DNA from: Dallia pectoralis | Taxonomy: Eukaryota; Chordata; Actinopteri; Esociformes; Umbridae | NCBI GenBank assembly: GCA_029465975.1 | Contig: CM055739.1 | Span: 11,313,513-11,377,512, forward strand | Direction: 5' to 3' | Length of the DNA: 64,000 bases | Shown here: in pieces, positions 43,601 through 53,889 of the stretch | Position numbering within the stretch: the stretch's first letter is position 1 | Layout of the letters: each line of letters opens with the position of its first letter | Position numbers and translations under genes: made by a program | Notes under the pieces: generated by a model | What the model was told of the DNA's origin: nothing | Seen by the model: the letters and a program-made list of their open reading frames with translations, nothing else | The model's database searches: none

Positions 43601-46088
43601 TCTGTACTGGGCTCAGCTGGTTGCTCTTGTTTCCTGTACCCAGTTGTCCGTAGGTGTTGGCCCCCCAGGCAAACAGCAGCCCCTCATCTGTCAGGGCGAG
43701 AGTGTGGGCGTAGCCGGACGCTATCTGTAACATGAGAACATTACATCAGATGTGAGTAGACCAGACAGGCAAAACGGAGGCGGTGGTGGTAGTGTCCAGT
43801 CTAACCTGTAGTACACAGCGGCCCTGGAGTGTTGCCAGGCGACAGGGCGTCAGCTGATTGCCGTTGTTACCGACTCCGAGCTGGCCGTTCCCGTTGTAGC
43901 CCCAACCAAACACCTGCACCCAATACACAGTCTTAAGCAGTATCCTCCTTCATAGGACGCATTGGAGCGCTTTCATATCACTGGACCGAGAGGGAACGAT
44001 CTGATTTAAAGATGCCCTCCCCGTGGGGTTAGTCTCTCACCTCCCCGTTGTCGAGCACAGCCATGGAGGATGTCTGTCCACAGGTGATGCCCGTCACCAC
44101 TTTACCCTGCAGGCAGTTGGTCACCCGGCGGGGAGTCGGCTGATTGGCTGTTGAGCCTGAACCCACCTGACCGCAGTTGTTGTAACCCCATGCAAACACC
44201 TAGTGAACACAACCATACACGGTCAATTGTGCGCATTCACAACATGAATGGATCCTAAAACATGGCAAACCACTGGGTACAGGACATTTTAGTCTGTTCT
44301 AATTTAAAGGGAACTGTTCCTTTTAAAGCGATAAGCAATCTATAAATCAACACTTACAACAAGAGCCATTAATAACTAGTATTTGAAAAGCAGCGGTCAT
44401 TTCTATGTCAACCTGTTGCGTAGTGTGTAAGAATCAACCAGTGTGCCGTGGTTAGAGACATTCAGCCCGCAGAGCTTCTACTTTCCCGGCCTGCTGCTGG
44501 GATGACTATAAACCAATTAAGGAGACAGGAAGCCATGACACCAGAAGAGAAGCCCCTAATTAGCCGTGGTTATAGCTCGAACATACATTACAGGTTTACA
44601 TTGAAAGGTATAAACTTTTTTACAAGGAGCACATCCGATCCTAAAGCAACAAATCTGGGCGAGTGTATTCAATTGTTGCAATAGATTTTTTTTCTCTAAG
44701 CAAATCTCTCCCTTTTAATAAAAAAGGAATGTGTGTTCTGTAATAAGCCTAATTCAAATAAATAATACACGGTTGTTCTAACTATGTTGGTTGTGTAGCA
44801 GTTACATTTGCTGCACTGACCTAATGTTTACTGATTAAGCAAAGGCAAATCCATTAGCTCCCATCAGCTGAACACACACAGACACAAGCAACATGCTGAT
44901 AATTTATTTCATTTGCTAGATATCGTGATAGATTTCATTTTAAAGATAATAGTGGTCAAACAAGGTATTGATAATTTCAATAACATGTTTATTTGATAGT
45001 CTCATGCAGTGCCTGACATGTGAGATATGATTAATATGTTTTTCTTCACACGCCTCTCAAGCTGTCGAACTGTAAAAAACTGAATTTAAACAGTATTCAT
45101 TCTCCTAAAGGAATACATTGACCACTGCATTTCATACACAACCCCTTGAAGCATATCTAGATTAGTGGTAACAAAAGGGCATGATATCTGAGCGGACACA
45201 TATCCCCCCGCCTTCGCTCCCTTCACCTCTCCATCCTGTGTCAGGGCCATGGAGTGATGTGAACCACAGGCCACTTCTCGTATCTTCTTGTTCTGCAGGT
45301 TGGTTGAGACCAGGATGGGAGCCACTCCCTGGTTGGTGGTCCCGTTACCCAGCTGGCTGTAGCCGTTGTGCCCCCAGGCAAACAACTCTCCCTCTGAAAG
45401 ACAAAACCCACCAGGTTATCATGGAGCTCAGAAAAATAGACAACATATCAAAGGGCCACTAGGTGAAGGTAAAATATGGCAGGTGGGCAGCATACCATCT
45501 GTGACCAGTAAGACGTGAGGCCCACTGCCATAGCTCAGGCTGACCACCTTCTTGCCACGGAGGAAGTCTAGTTTCTTAGGGACGATGGTGCTCTGGCTGT
45601 CTCCCGTCCCAAGGCAGTTGCTGCAGTTCAGCCCAAACACAAAGATCTATAGGAGATTACACACATATGGAAAGGGAGGTAATGAGGGAGAGCCAATTCA
45701 CATTGAATTTCTAATTTCTGTACTATCGACTTCATTGGCCCAGTACATGGAAATTAATTGTGACATCACTATAAATAAATATACACAAAACCCAAAGTAC
45801 ATTGCGTAAAAAAACTGAAAAATACAAAGTTGGTACAACGGTCATTAATGCATCAGCTGTCTGACTGCTAAGGTCTTAATGTTTACTCAGTCTTGTCTGA
45901 CTTCCAGGGAGTCATGGGGGTAAACAAAACTATAATGATATTCCATCTCGATGAAGTCTAACCTCGTCATCGTGTGTGATGTAGATGGCCTCATTGGCTG
46001 AAGTCCCGAAGACGCAGGCCTGTCTGATGCTGGCCACCTCAGAGGCCCCAAGCAGGGTGAAGAGGGGCCACTTCCCCACGTCGACCAT
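40683..46088 (-). CDS. rcbtb1: RCC1 and BTB domain-containing protein 1
   Basis: RCC1-type beta-propeller protein with a BTB domain, regarded as a CUL3 ubiquitin-ligase adaptor; human mutations cause retinal dystrophy. Exons in transcript order: 46088-45963, 45646-45496, 45393-45227, 44199-44041, 43913-43806, 43724-43582, 42899-42709, 42002-41876, 41400-41249, 41156-41026, 40823-40683. Phases join to 531 residues, the length of human RCBTB1. RCC1 repeats are seen as FAWGHNGYSQLGNGTTNQG, FAWGYNNCGQVGSGSTANQP and FGWGYNGNGQLGVGNNGNQ. The BTB core is ADLKFCVDGKYIHVHKAVLK, then RCEHFRSMFQSHWTEDMKEV. The C-terminus is CGAFKN. The start MVDVGKWPLFTLL matches the family. RCBTB1 is chosen over RCBTB2 on sequence and on its neighbours arl11/ebpl/kpna3. 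It lies head to head with arl11. Confidence 0.97.
41758..41850 (-). mobile_element. tRNA-derived SINE head in rcbtb1 intron
   Basis: The minus strand reads a tRNA-like segment with B box GGTTCAATTCC (plus 41773-41783) and an A-box-like TTTGGTTAGTACGG. It ends about 25 bp from the donor of exon 42002-41876. Not a functional tRNA. Confidence 0.55.
42291..42385 (+). mobile_element. SINE relic
   Basis: GTGTAGCTCAGCTGG is an A-box head. It is followed by a tail resembling the L2/HpaI-type 3' end (GTCACTCTAGGTGAGAGCAT, then GCTAAATAACTCATGTAAAA). The B-box half is missing. Located in rcbtb1 intron 7. Confidence 0.6.
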
Positions 46089-46682
46089 GGCCGGGTACCT
46101 CACTCTGGATCTCCGTGGTGGGGGAGTTGGGCAAGGGCCCGGGGTGGGGATCGGTGCGGGAGGCACAGGAGGGGGAAGATTGGAGGTGGTGAGGCCACCA
46201 GTGTCCCTGCTAACATGTTACAAGACAACCATCAAAGACACTTGCCATGTATAACACACCTCATCTCAGTTCTGGGGCAGGGTCTCAAAAGCTTATGAAT
46301 AGTTTTAATAAAGCCAAATCTCAAGATGTGTACAGTGAATAAATATTAGCAACACAAACACAGGGCAGTCCCATTTTGACAATATTATGGCTATATAGAC
46401 AACTGACAGATCTAGAGAAATTGCTAGTTTGAAACGCTATTTAGCACATAATTACATACAGTTCTGTTATTTATCATACACGGTGTGAAGAAAGATGTTT
46501 TACATAACTTGGATAACCAAAGTAAGTTAAGTCCTCACGATAAACATGCGCAAACCCTAGCCTGCATGGGGCTCACATGAAATGAGGCTAGTAGCTAACA
46601 TTAAACTGGTAAATCTGACAGCAGATGAAACATGAAATGCTCTAAATAGTTAGTTAGCATCCTATATGACTAGTCAGCTTAC

Positions 46683-47100
46683 CTTCTTCCTTCAGGTAGC
46701 AAACTAGCTTGAGACATGTGTAACTGGTAGTACTAGTAGTAGTTGTACCAAGTTGAAGGATGTAAACGTGAAGGTCCCGTTCCGGTTGCTGCCTACCTAT
46801 GAATTTAGCCTAACACGTAGCTATCCATATACGACGTAAACCAATGTAGCCAGTAATCAGTAGGTAGTTAATCATGTTTTAATAGCAAACAGATATCTGC
46901 TAGTTCGCGTTCACTCGCTAGCTGCCTACTACTAAGCAGCGTCAGCACGGTACAGTACCTAAAGCATCGATCCACCACCACCATATCATCAAGCAAACTG
47001 AGGAGAGAAACAAGAAAGACATTTAACAACAGCAAGAATATTTGACGACCTACCTCAATTAAATATTATTTAGATGCAGGGTTACCCGAATCAACTGTCG
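46683..47100 (-). other. rcbtb1: Likely rcbtb1 non-coding leader exons
   Basis: A 39-bp candidate exon at 46959-46997 has a good acceptor (TCTCTCCTCAG on the minus strand) and a weak donor GTACTG. A donor GTAAGC bounds another candidate at 46683 and upward. A possible first exon ends at a GTAACC donor near 47080. These precede the coding exon, whose acceptor lies near 46210. Support is splice signals only. Confidence 0.3.
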
Positions 47101-47276
47101 CGGTTTGTTGTTGTCGTCGCTTATGATATGTTATGTTATATTATATCTATATGTGTACCAGCGCGACAGCAGGAAGTGTTTTGAGTTCAGTTTGTGTAGT
47201 TCAACCTCCGGCACTGACGTCACTGGCACAACGAATGTGCGTCCGAATAGCTCCTCCGCGCGCCGGGTGAGCACAA

Positions 47277-47280
<4 letters not shown>
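47101..47280. promoter_or_regulatory. Shared rcbtb1/arl11 promoter with perfect CRE
   Basis: Between the two divergent genes lie a palindromic CRE TGACGTCA (47215-47222), an ETS-type GGAAGTG (47172-47178) and a CpG-rich stretch CTCCTCCGCGCGCCGG. The last ends in a donor GTGAGC at 47267 that could close an arl11 leader exon. An acceptor at 47804 sits just before the arl11 ATG. No TATA box was found. Confidence 0.45.

Positions 47281-47307
<27 letters not shown>
47278..47307. repeat. (TA)n microsatellite
   Basis: Alternating TA run in the probable arl11 leader intron. The remainder of 47308-47804 has no recognisable feature. Confidence 0.9.
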
Positions 47308-47313
<6 letters not shown>

Positions 47314-47827
47314 TACTTTAAAACCCATGCACACAGCCATAGTGGCATTTACAGTTTTTTTCTAAAAACAACGTATTACTTACTTTATGCCAATGAAACG
47401 TAGAATATGGTCGTTTGAAATGTTAGTCCTGGGGTGACTTGAAAAACAGCAAAAGATGAAAAAAATTATAAACAATAAAATACACCGGATGTCCACGTTT
47501 CTTTAATTGACAGGTGGGTCTCATTTAATTAGTGAATTGACACTGCAGAAGTAGTACATTTGCATCTTCATTAATCCCAAAATGACACGCCCCTAAATAT
47601 GGGAAGACCGGTGAGTTGCCATGCTGAAACGCACATGTTTGTCAGTCTCTTTGGAGCAGGTCGTCTTTCACATGCTTAAACATGTTAGCTCCCGAAACAG
47701 CATGTACATGATATGAATCAACACATAACTTAAACAAAGCAACATTCTCCAGGACCAGAAGGAAGGGCTTGCCATCTTCATATAACCGCACCAGCATTTC
47801 TCAGGGTGGTGTCCCACAGACATCAGC

Positions 47828-49117
47828 ATGGGGTTGTTTTGTTCAAAACGTGACTTCAACAGGTTTCCCACTGTGATTCTGATGGGCCTGGACTCCTCTG
47901 GAAAGTCCACCCTGCTCTACACATTCCAGAAAGGGGAGGTGATGAAAACGACCCCTACCATAGGCTTTAATGTGACAACTCTCAATGTGGACAACAACAC
48001 AAGCCTGACCGTGTGGGATGTGGGCGGACAGAGCAAGATGAGGGTCAACTGGAGGTAAGGCTGCTGATATGGTATCATTGACTTTGTTTGTCAATTTCTG
48101 ATGGTACCAAGTAGTACCATTAGGACCATATTCCATTAATATTAAAAGTATTCAACTAATAGTAGTATTAGGACCATTATTCAACTAATAGTATTCAACT
48201 AATAGTAATGCTAATAGTAGTATTAGGACCATATTCCACTAATAGTAATAGTATTCAACCATTAGTAATGTGAATAGTAGTATTAGGACCATATTCCACT
48301 AATAGTAATAGTATTCAGCTAATAGTAATGCTAATAGTAGTATTAGGACCATATTCCACTAATAGTATTCAACCATTAGTAATGCGAATAGTAGTATTAG
48401 GACCATATTCCACTAATAGTAATAGTATTCAGCTAATAGTAATGCTAATAGTAGTATTAGGACCATATTCCACTAATAGTAATAGTATTCAGCTGATAGT
48501 AATGCTAATAGTAGTATTAGGACCATATTCCATTAATTGTAAGTATTCAACTAATAGTAATGCTAATAGTATTATTAGGACCATATTCCACTAATAGTAA
48601 TAGTATTCAGCTAATAGTAATGCTAATAGTATTATTAGGACCATAGTCCACTAATAAAAAAGCTTAAAATAACATATACATTCAGGGTTCAACCCAGGAC
48701 TATGTTGCTATAGAACTGGAATGTAACCCTTTAAAACGTACATGGTTCTACTAAAATAGCCACATCATCATTAGCTGGACACAATTTTACACTATTTCTG
48801 TTATTGTCAGGTACTACCTGGAAGGGTGCAATGTACTGGTGTTTGTGGTGGACAGCAGTGACCGGGCCCGTATCAGAGAGGCCGATAAAGCTTTGAAGGT
48901 GATCCTGTCAGACGACAACATGAAGGGAGTCCCTCTGATGGTGCTGGCTAACAAGAAGGACCTCCCCAACTCCATGACTATCAGAGAGGTGTGTAAACAG
49001 CTGGACCTGCCACGTTATAAGCACCGGGCCTGGGAGATCCAGGCATGCAGTGGACTGGAAGGACTGGGTCTTAGGCAAGCCTTTCTCTCTGTAGCCAAAC
49101 TTGTCAAGAAGGGCTGA
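47828..49117 (+). CDS. arl11: ADP-ribosylation factor-like GTPase 11
   Basis: Small Arf-family GTPase expected to cycle on membranes. Two coding exons, 47828-48054 and 48811-49117, join in phase to 177 residues. GTP-binding motifs are intact: P-loop GLDSSGKST, switch I threonine in TPTIGFNV, switch II WDVGGQSKMR, NKKD and CSG. Gly2 with Cys5 (MGLFCSK) fits N-myristoylation plus a possible second lipid. The catalytic Gln of DVGGQ is present, so hydrolysis is expected. It lacks the C-terminal extension of human ARL11 (about 196 residues). The name rests on its place between rcbtb1 and ebpl, as in human; by sequence alone it could be called ARL11/ARL14-like. A polyadenylation signal follows at 49542. 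Confidence 0.88.
48130..48655. repeat. AT-rich minisatellite in arl11 intron, unit about 59 bp
   Basis: Copies contain TAGTAGTATTAGGACCATAT, TCCACTAATAGT and AATAGTATTCAGCTAATAG, with length variants. It fills most of the single coding intron. Short frames in it are spurious. Confidence 0.92.
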
Positions 49118-49923
49118 CCGGAGACAGGGCAGGTCGAACTGGGAGGGACACACAACCTGCTGGAACTGGATGTACACTGACCACATTAAGATCACCACTT
49201 GGACGCAAGCATGAAACTTTAGTCCAGGCAGTGGCGCGTTCAATAGGCCCACAGAAACAGAGTGACAAAGAGAATATGGTGCTATAATTGAAATGCAAAT
49301 AATGGAAATGTGATTGTGGATGAACAAGGATTTTTTTTTATTCAATCATAGAAATTAACTGTTCAGCAAAACCTCAACGTTGTTGTTTCAGCATGTTCTG
49401 CGGTGTTGTCAACATGACACTTAATACTTGAACATAGAGCACTTTTGTTAGTGCGTCTGAAGTGTGCTGTAATACTGTAGAGGTTAAGGGGAAAGGTGAA
49501 CTAAGATGAGCACGATAAATTGTTTTTATAACACTTTGAGTAATAAAATATGCCTACCTTAATGACAATGTGAGTAACTGGGCTTTTCTGTGTCGTTGGC
49601 GCGCGTACAATAGAGTTTAGAATTATGCTGATGTTTGACATACTCTGACATCATGTGAAACAAACACCAGTTTAGGGTTGATGTCTATATTTACCCTAGG
49701 TACAAGTTTTACCTTCCTGCCTATCATTGAGATACATGTACACGGCACAGCCTGCAGATGGAGATGCTGCAAAACAACCAACATCAGTTAGATAACGTGA
49801 TAAGTTGGCACATGTTTTCATGCTAATTACATCTACAAATAAATTATGAACAGATCTCAGTTCTAAAAATGAGAATTGATGAATGTACTAATTCTGTGAA
49901 ATTAAAGTAATTTTCCACAGATA
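49118..49923. other. arl11 3' UTR and tail-to-tail spacer with ebpl
   Basis: The arl11 3' UTR likely ends shortly after AATAAA at 49542-49547. The rest, to the ebpl stop, is AT-rich and should include the ebpl 3' UTR on the other strand; I see no clear minus-strand AATAAA. Confidence 0.5.
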
Positions 49924-52900
49924 CTATTGAATCTTTTTTTTGCCCTGTCGGGTGTTGTGAAGTAGTTTGAGTGACAACCACGATTGCCACAACAAGATTC
50001 CAGGCACCACCACCCACACCCCGTTAAAAAAGACCAGATAGACCCACAGGTAGAGCCAGTTGTCAGTGTTGAGGTTGGGGCTTCCTACCAGCCAGTCTGG
50101 ACAGAACGTCATCCAGCCTCCATACAGCTCACACACGCACAATGTGATTTGAATAAAGTGCCTGAAAAAAAGAAAAATAAATCTGAAATGTAAATATTTA
50201 CCTTGTAGAGTCAGCATGACCTTTCGCCGACACATGTCCTTTCTCTGCCAACTTTGTGATATCCAGTTTGTCACTATGGCTTTCCTGATGGCAAAAACTC
50301 CCAAGAGGGTTAAAGGTCAGGACCTGTCTCTCTGCTGCATAACAAACTGTTTGCTCAGCTAGAAGTCACGTTGGACCAATGCGATTGGAGCTGCGACTAC
50401 TGAGGATTGAACCCCAAATCCGGGTTGCTGTGACACCGGCAGCACCCGGGAGTAGGGTGACCACCTGCTAATAAGCCCAAGGGGGGACAAGGGGTATGTT
50501 TCTGAGGGACAATGTGGGACACAGCCTGGCGCGGCGGTGCCCCTAACCCACGGGCAAGATCACTGATTTCTAGCACATACCACCTTAAATTACATCATAT
50601 TCCCCGCCATGTCTGATTGAGAAGGCCGTTTTGCACAGGTCACAAAAAGCGCTCTCGGTATCCCCCTCAGGGGCGATTCTAGGGTCAGAGCTTTAGGGGT
50701 GCTGAGCACCCAATGAGCCCCACTGCCACCACCCACCCACTTTTCACACAAAAACAAAAATGTCTATTGAAAAATAACAATCATTCTAACATTGGTTCAA
50801 CTTACTCAAAAATCCCAATTTTTTTTTAAATCCTTTCAGAGTACCAGCTTATTGTGAGAGTTCACACAACATATTTCTTAATATTAGCTACTGCGTGTGG
50901 AATTTTACAATTAAAATGTTGAAGTCTAGCTGAAAATAAAAGTTTAAAAAATATTTCAAAAGGATGAGACAGCTGGTATGGGGAATTGAACCTGGGTCCG
51001 GTGGCTTCAAAGCCAAGAGCTGTAACCCACTACTCCAAAGAGGGATATAGCAATTAGAAAAAAACAGGTGATGACTGCGTTTGTGGCGGGTGGTGGGCCG
51101 GCCGGCCGTCCTGGAGTACCGGCCATTCTGTAATTCTCTAGATCACACAGATGGCCATGGCACCCACTACACAGGTACGCAGTTTATTTGTCGCGCTGCT
51201 GTTTTTCTTTCACGCTCTAACAGTTAATAAACAGAACTGCATGCGTCTTTCAGAAGAACATTATAACCGGCGTTACTTCTCTTATTATAAACACTTATTA
51301 GTGTACCATGGTGATTCAGGATACTGACACCAGTACTCACCGATATGGTAAAAGGTGTGACATAGCTTTGGAGCAACTAAGTTGATTGACAACACTACAT
51401 AACGGGTTGGCACTCTGCGTGTGTTTCACGCTGGATGCCGTTCGTGCTGAGCGGTGCAGGTAGAGGACAAGTAGAAGAGGAGAGGATGACACCATTTGCT
51501 AAGCGGGGGTGTTTTTCATCCTTAACACATATATTTTAAATTACATACATTTTACCAGTGTGTCTGGTATGCACGTGCGTGGCTGCGTGCGCTGTCATGA
51601 CAACGAAAAAGTTTTCAGCAGTTCAACTGAGGGGTGGGTGTGACAACAGTAGCGTGCTGAACTGTCAAGTGATGTTCGTTTGGCTGCCTGGGCTCGGGGA
51701 TATATTATAGAGCGACCAACTTTTGAGCAAGCATTGATTACGCGTGACACGGTCTCAATTCGCGGGACGCATGAATTGGACTTCAAACGCTGTGCGTGCA
51801 CGCGCTACGCAGGACGGGTGGTCACCCTACCCGGGAGGCCGGTTCAACAACACAAAGTCTCAATGACAAGTTTACTCATGGTTAAGCAGTTAATCTGATC
51901 AGAATCATCCAGGCTGGGCGAGATGTGTATAAGAGAAAACGTGTCTCTGCTAGGGAGCCGTTTCAGTGCCATAATCCTAAACTGGACATCACACATTTCT
52001 TGAGGGAAGCAAAATGGTGTATGAATAATTGTACTTGTGGCATACAGCAGGACTGAAACATAACAATCAAGCATACTTTGTACCAAAGGATCGGTGTTAC
52101 CTGTAGTGTTTGTCCTTGATAATGGCATAGACGAGCACCAGCGCCAGCAGGCTGTCAAGGAAAACGGTTAGCAGTTCCAGGGCCACTATGGTGGGGTCAG
52201 AATGGAGCCATCGCCCGTCTGCCTTCCCATACTCCTTCCCTACAGTCAGACAAATCATTTGGGTTACAAATGACACAACTCTGGTTGGTCTCACCAATGA
52301 CATTGCACACAACATTTAAAAATGTCCTCTTTACGATGATCGAAAGCAAAATGGACATCACAGAGTCAGGACAATGTGCATAATTTAATGGAATGGAACA
52401 ATACATTTTCATTACTGCCTACAACGACCATGAAGTGATTACATATTGGACATGCAATGGTTAAATCAGTTGGTCAGATGAATATGGAAATAATGAATAT
52501 GAATTATGTATAAAGAATTATTCTGAAGCCCCTAAAGATCTATTAAAGGTCCGGTAATTTGTAATACACAGAGCACAATTGATACACTCTGAAGGAGCAG
52601 ATCACGATAGAACCTGTTTGTCAGATATGGATTTTATTCACTTGGACAGGATGAAATCATCTTGATCTAGTGGTTAGAACGTTAGCCCTGGAGCATTTGG
52701 TACGGTTTCTGATCTGACTATCTTTCATGATCTCTTTCGTGAGCCAACAACTGTTTGCTTAAATACTGGTTTGACAGAGCTTCCTACGTTACCAGCTTTC
52801 TGAAAAACCCATTGGATGAAGTCAAAATTACCTGGAGTTTAACAAAGACAAATAGTGTGGAAGTGGTGATCAACTTATAGATAAATCAATACAATAATAA

Positions 52901-53889
52901 AAAGAATCTGTCATCTGACATTATTTTTAAAGCTTGCTTTTTTGCTGTCAGTGTTGGCCCCAGGCAGTGTTGCTAACTTAGGTCGCTATATTTGGCGAGT
53001 ATTCAGACCCCTCCAGCGACACTTTCAAAAAACTGACTAGTGACAAATCAAACTCTTTTTTTGGTGTTATTGGAGACTTTTGGAGAATCTGACATGAAAG
53101 CGCATATTGTTTTGTTATGTTTTACTGTGACTTGTTGTAGGCTCCTGGTGGACCATAAGGTTAAAATACGGTTCCAAGCCCTGATAAAGGGGGTTGGAAT
53201 TGTGACATCAAAAAACTGGAATCGACAGAACAAAGTTCATTTTCTAGTTCTAAACATATTTAGGGTGACTTATACACTGTCTGTTATGCAAATTAGGCGA
53301 TGATGTCATTTAACGACTTCTATCACTGGTTATTGGAGAGCCAATAGCTACTTTACTATCTAACGAGATGGCAACACTGGCCCCAGGTTACCCTATATTA
53401 TCCATGTCGACCCCAAACACCAATGCAAATCTCAAATACACACACATATATATATACACACACACCTCACTGCACTATATTTATTCCGTTTCTCATATTA
53501 TTATTATGGAAATTACATAAATGCGTGGATTTCGCTTTCACGTACTTACAGGGTTCTGCAGCAATACTGTCTGACGTTGCAACGGTTCCAACAAGTGACA
53601 TGTAAACAAACGGTCCTTCCTGTCAGAACAAACACTGAGTCAACAAATAAATAACTTGAGGGGCTGCACATTATCGATCACTCGCAAAGCACACACTTAC
53701 CAAAGTAATGTGAACAATCGCATCGTACAAGAGCCACACAAGCACCCATCTATCGGTTCCAGAGCATTTCTTCCCCAATATTTGGGCAATAATGTAACCC
53801 ACGACGAACTGTAGGGCGCAGGCCAGGAGAGAATAACCCGTAATGGGGGTAAAGAAATGTGGGATTTCTTTCTCAAACACAGGATCCAT
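49924..53889 (-). CDS. ebpl: Emopamil-binding protein-like membrane protein
   Basis: Polytopic ER-type membrane protein of the EXPERA/EBP family. The relative EBP is a sterol delta8-delta7 isomerase, but EBPL is not known to have that activity. Exons in transcript order: 53889-53701, 53619-53550, 52239-52101, 50161-49924. Phases join to 211 residues (human 206). Family segments: WLLYDAIVHITLEGPFVYMS, whose His and Glu align with the catalytic pair of EBP; WKEYGKADGRWLHSDPTIVA; and CVCELYGGWMTFCPDWL with SPNLNTDNWLYLW. About four hydrophobic helices are visible. The C-terminus is basic (GKKKIQ), compatible with an ER-retention type tail. Introns 2 and 3 each hold an inserted hAT-like element. 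Its 3' end faces arl11. Confidence 0.95.
50395..50444 (-). repeat. tRNA-like SINE fragment at a transposon target
   Basis: The minus strand shows a B box GGTTCAATCC (plus GGATTGAACC at 50404-50413), with tRNA-like bases continuing across the target duplication into 51830-51845. The hAT-like element at 50453-51829 therefore seems to have landed inside an older SINE. Confidence 0.4.
50453..51829. mobile_element. Non-autonomous hAT-like element, 8-bp duplication CCCGGGAG
   Basis: A 1377-bp element with 13-bp perfect terminal inverted repeats TAGGGTGACCACC (50453-50465 and 51817-51829). It is bounded by CCCGGGAG at 50445-50452 and 51830-51837. No transposase frame is seen. A SINE is nested inside. 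It lies in ebpl intron 3, in a region with higher CpG than its surroundings. Confidence 0.9.
50660..51055 (-). mobile_element. tRNA-derived SINE nested in the hAT-like element
   Basis: Minus orientation: a tRNA-like head with B box GGTTCAATTCC (plus 50982-50992), then a body sharing GAAAATAAAAGTTTAAAAA with the copy near 22550, and a 3' part with GGGTGCTCAGCACCC and CTGACCCTAGAATCGCCCC. The ends are approximate. Confidence 0.6.
52965..53379. mobile_element. Non-autonomous hAT-like element, 8-bp duplication GCCCCAGG
   Basis: A 415-bp element with ends CAGTGTTGCTAACT and, on the other strand, CAGTGTTGCCATCT. It is flanked by perfect copies of GCCCCAGG at 52957-52964 and 53380-53387. There is no transposase; the 87-codon frame inside is not a known domain. 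Located in ebpl intron 2. Confidence 0.88.

Noticed and set aside
52660..52715. Another tRNA-like head (GATCTAGTGGTTAGAACGTT)
   Set aside because: An A-box-like start only, with no B box or tail found; too weak to list as an element.
53040..53303. 87-codon + strand frame in ebpl intron 2
   Set aside because: It lies wholly inside the 415-bp non-autonomous hAT-like element and shows no transposase motif.
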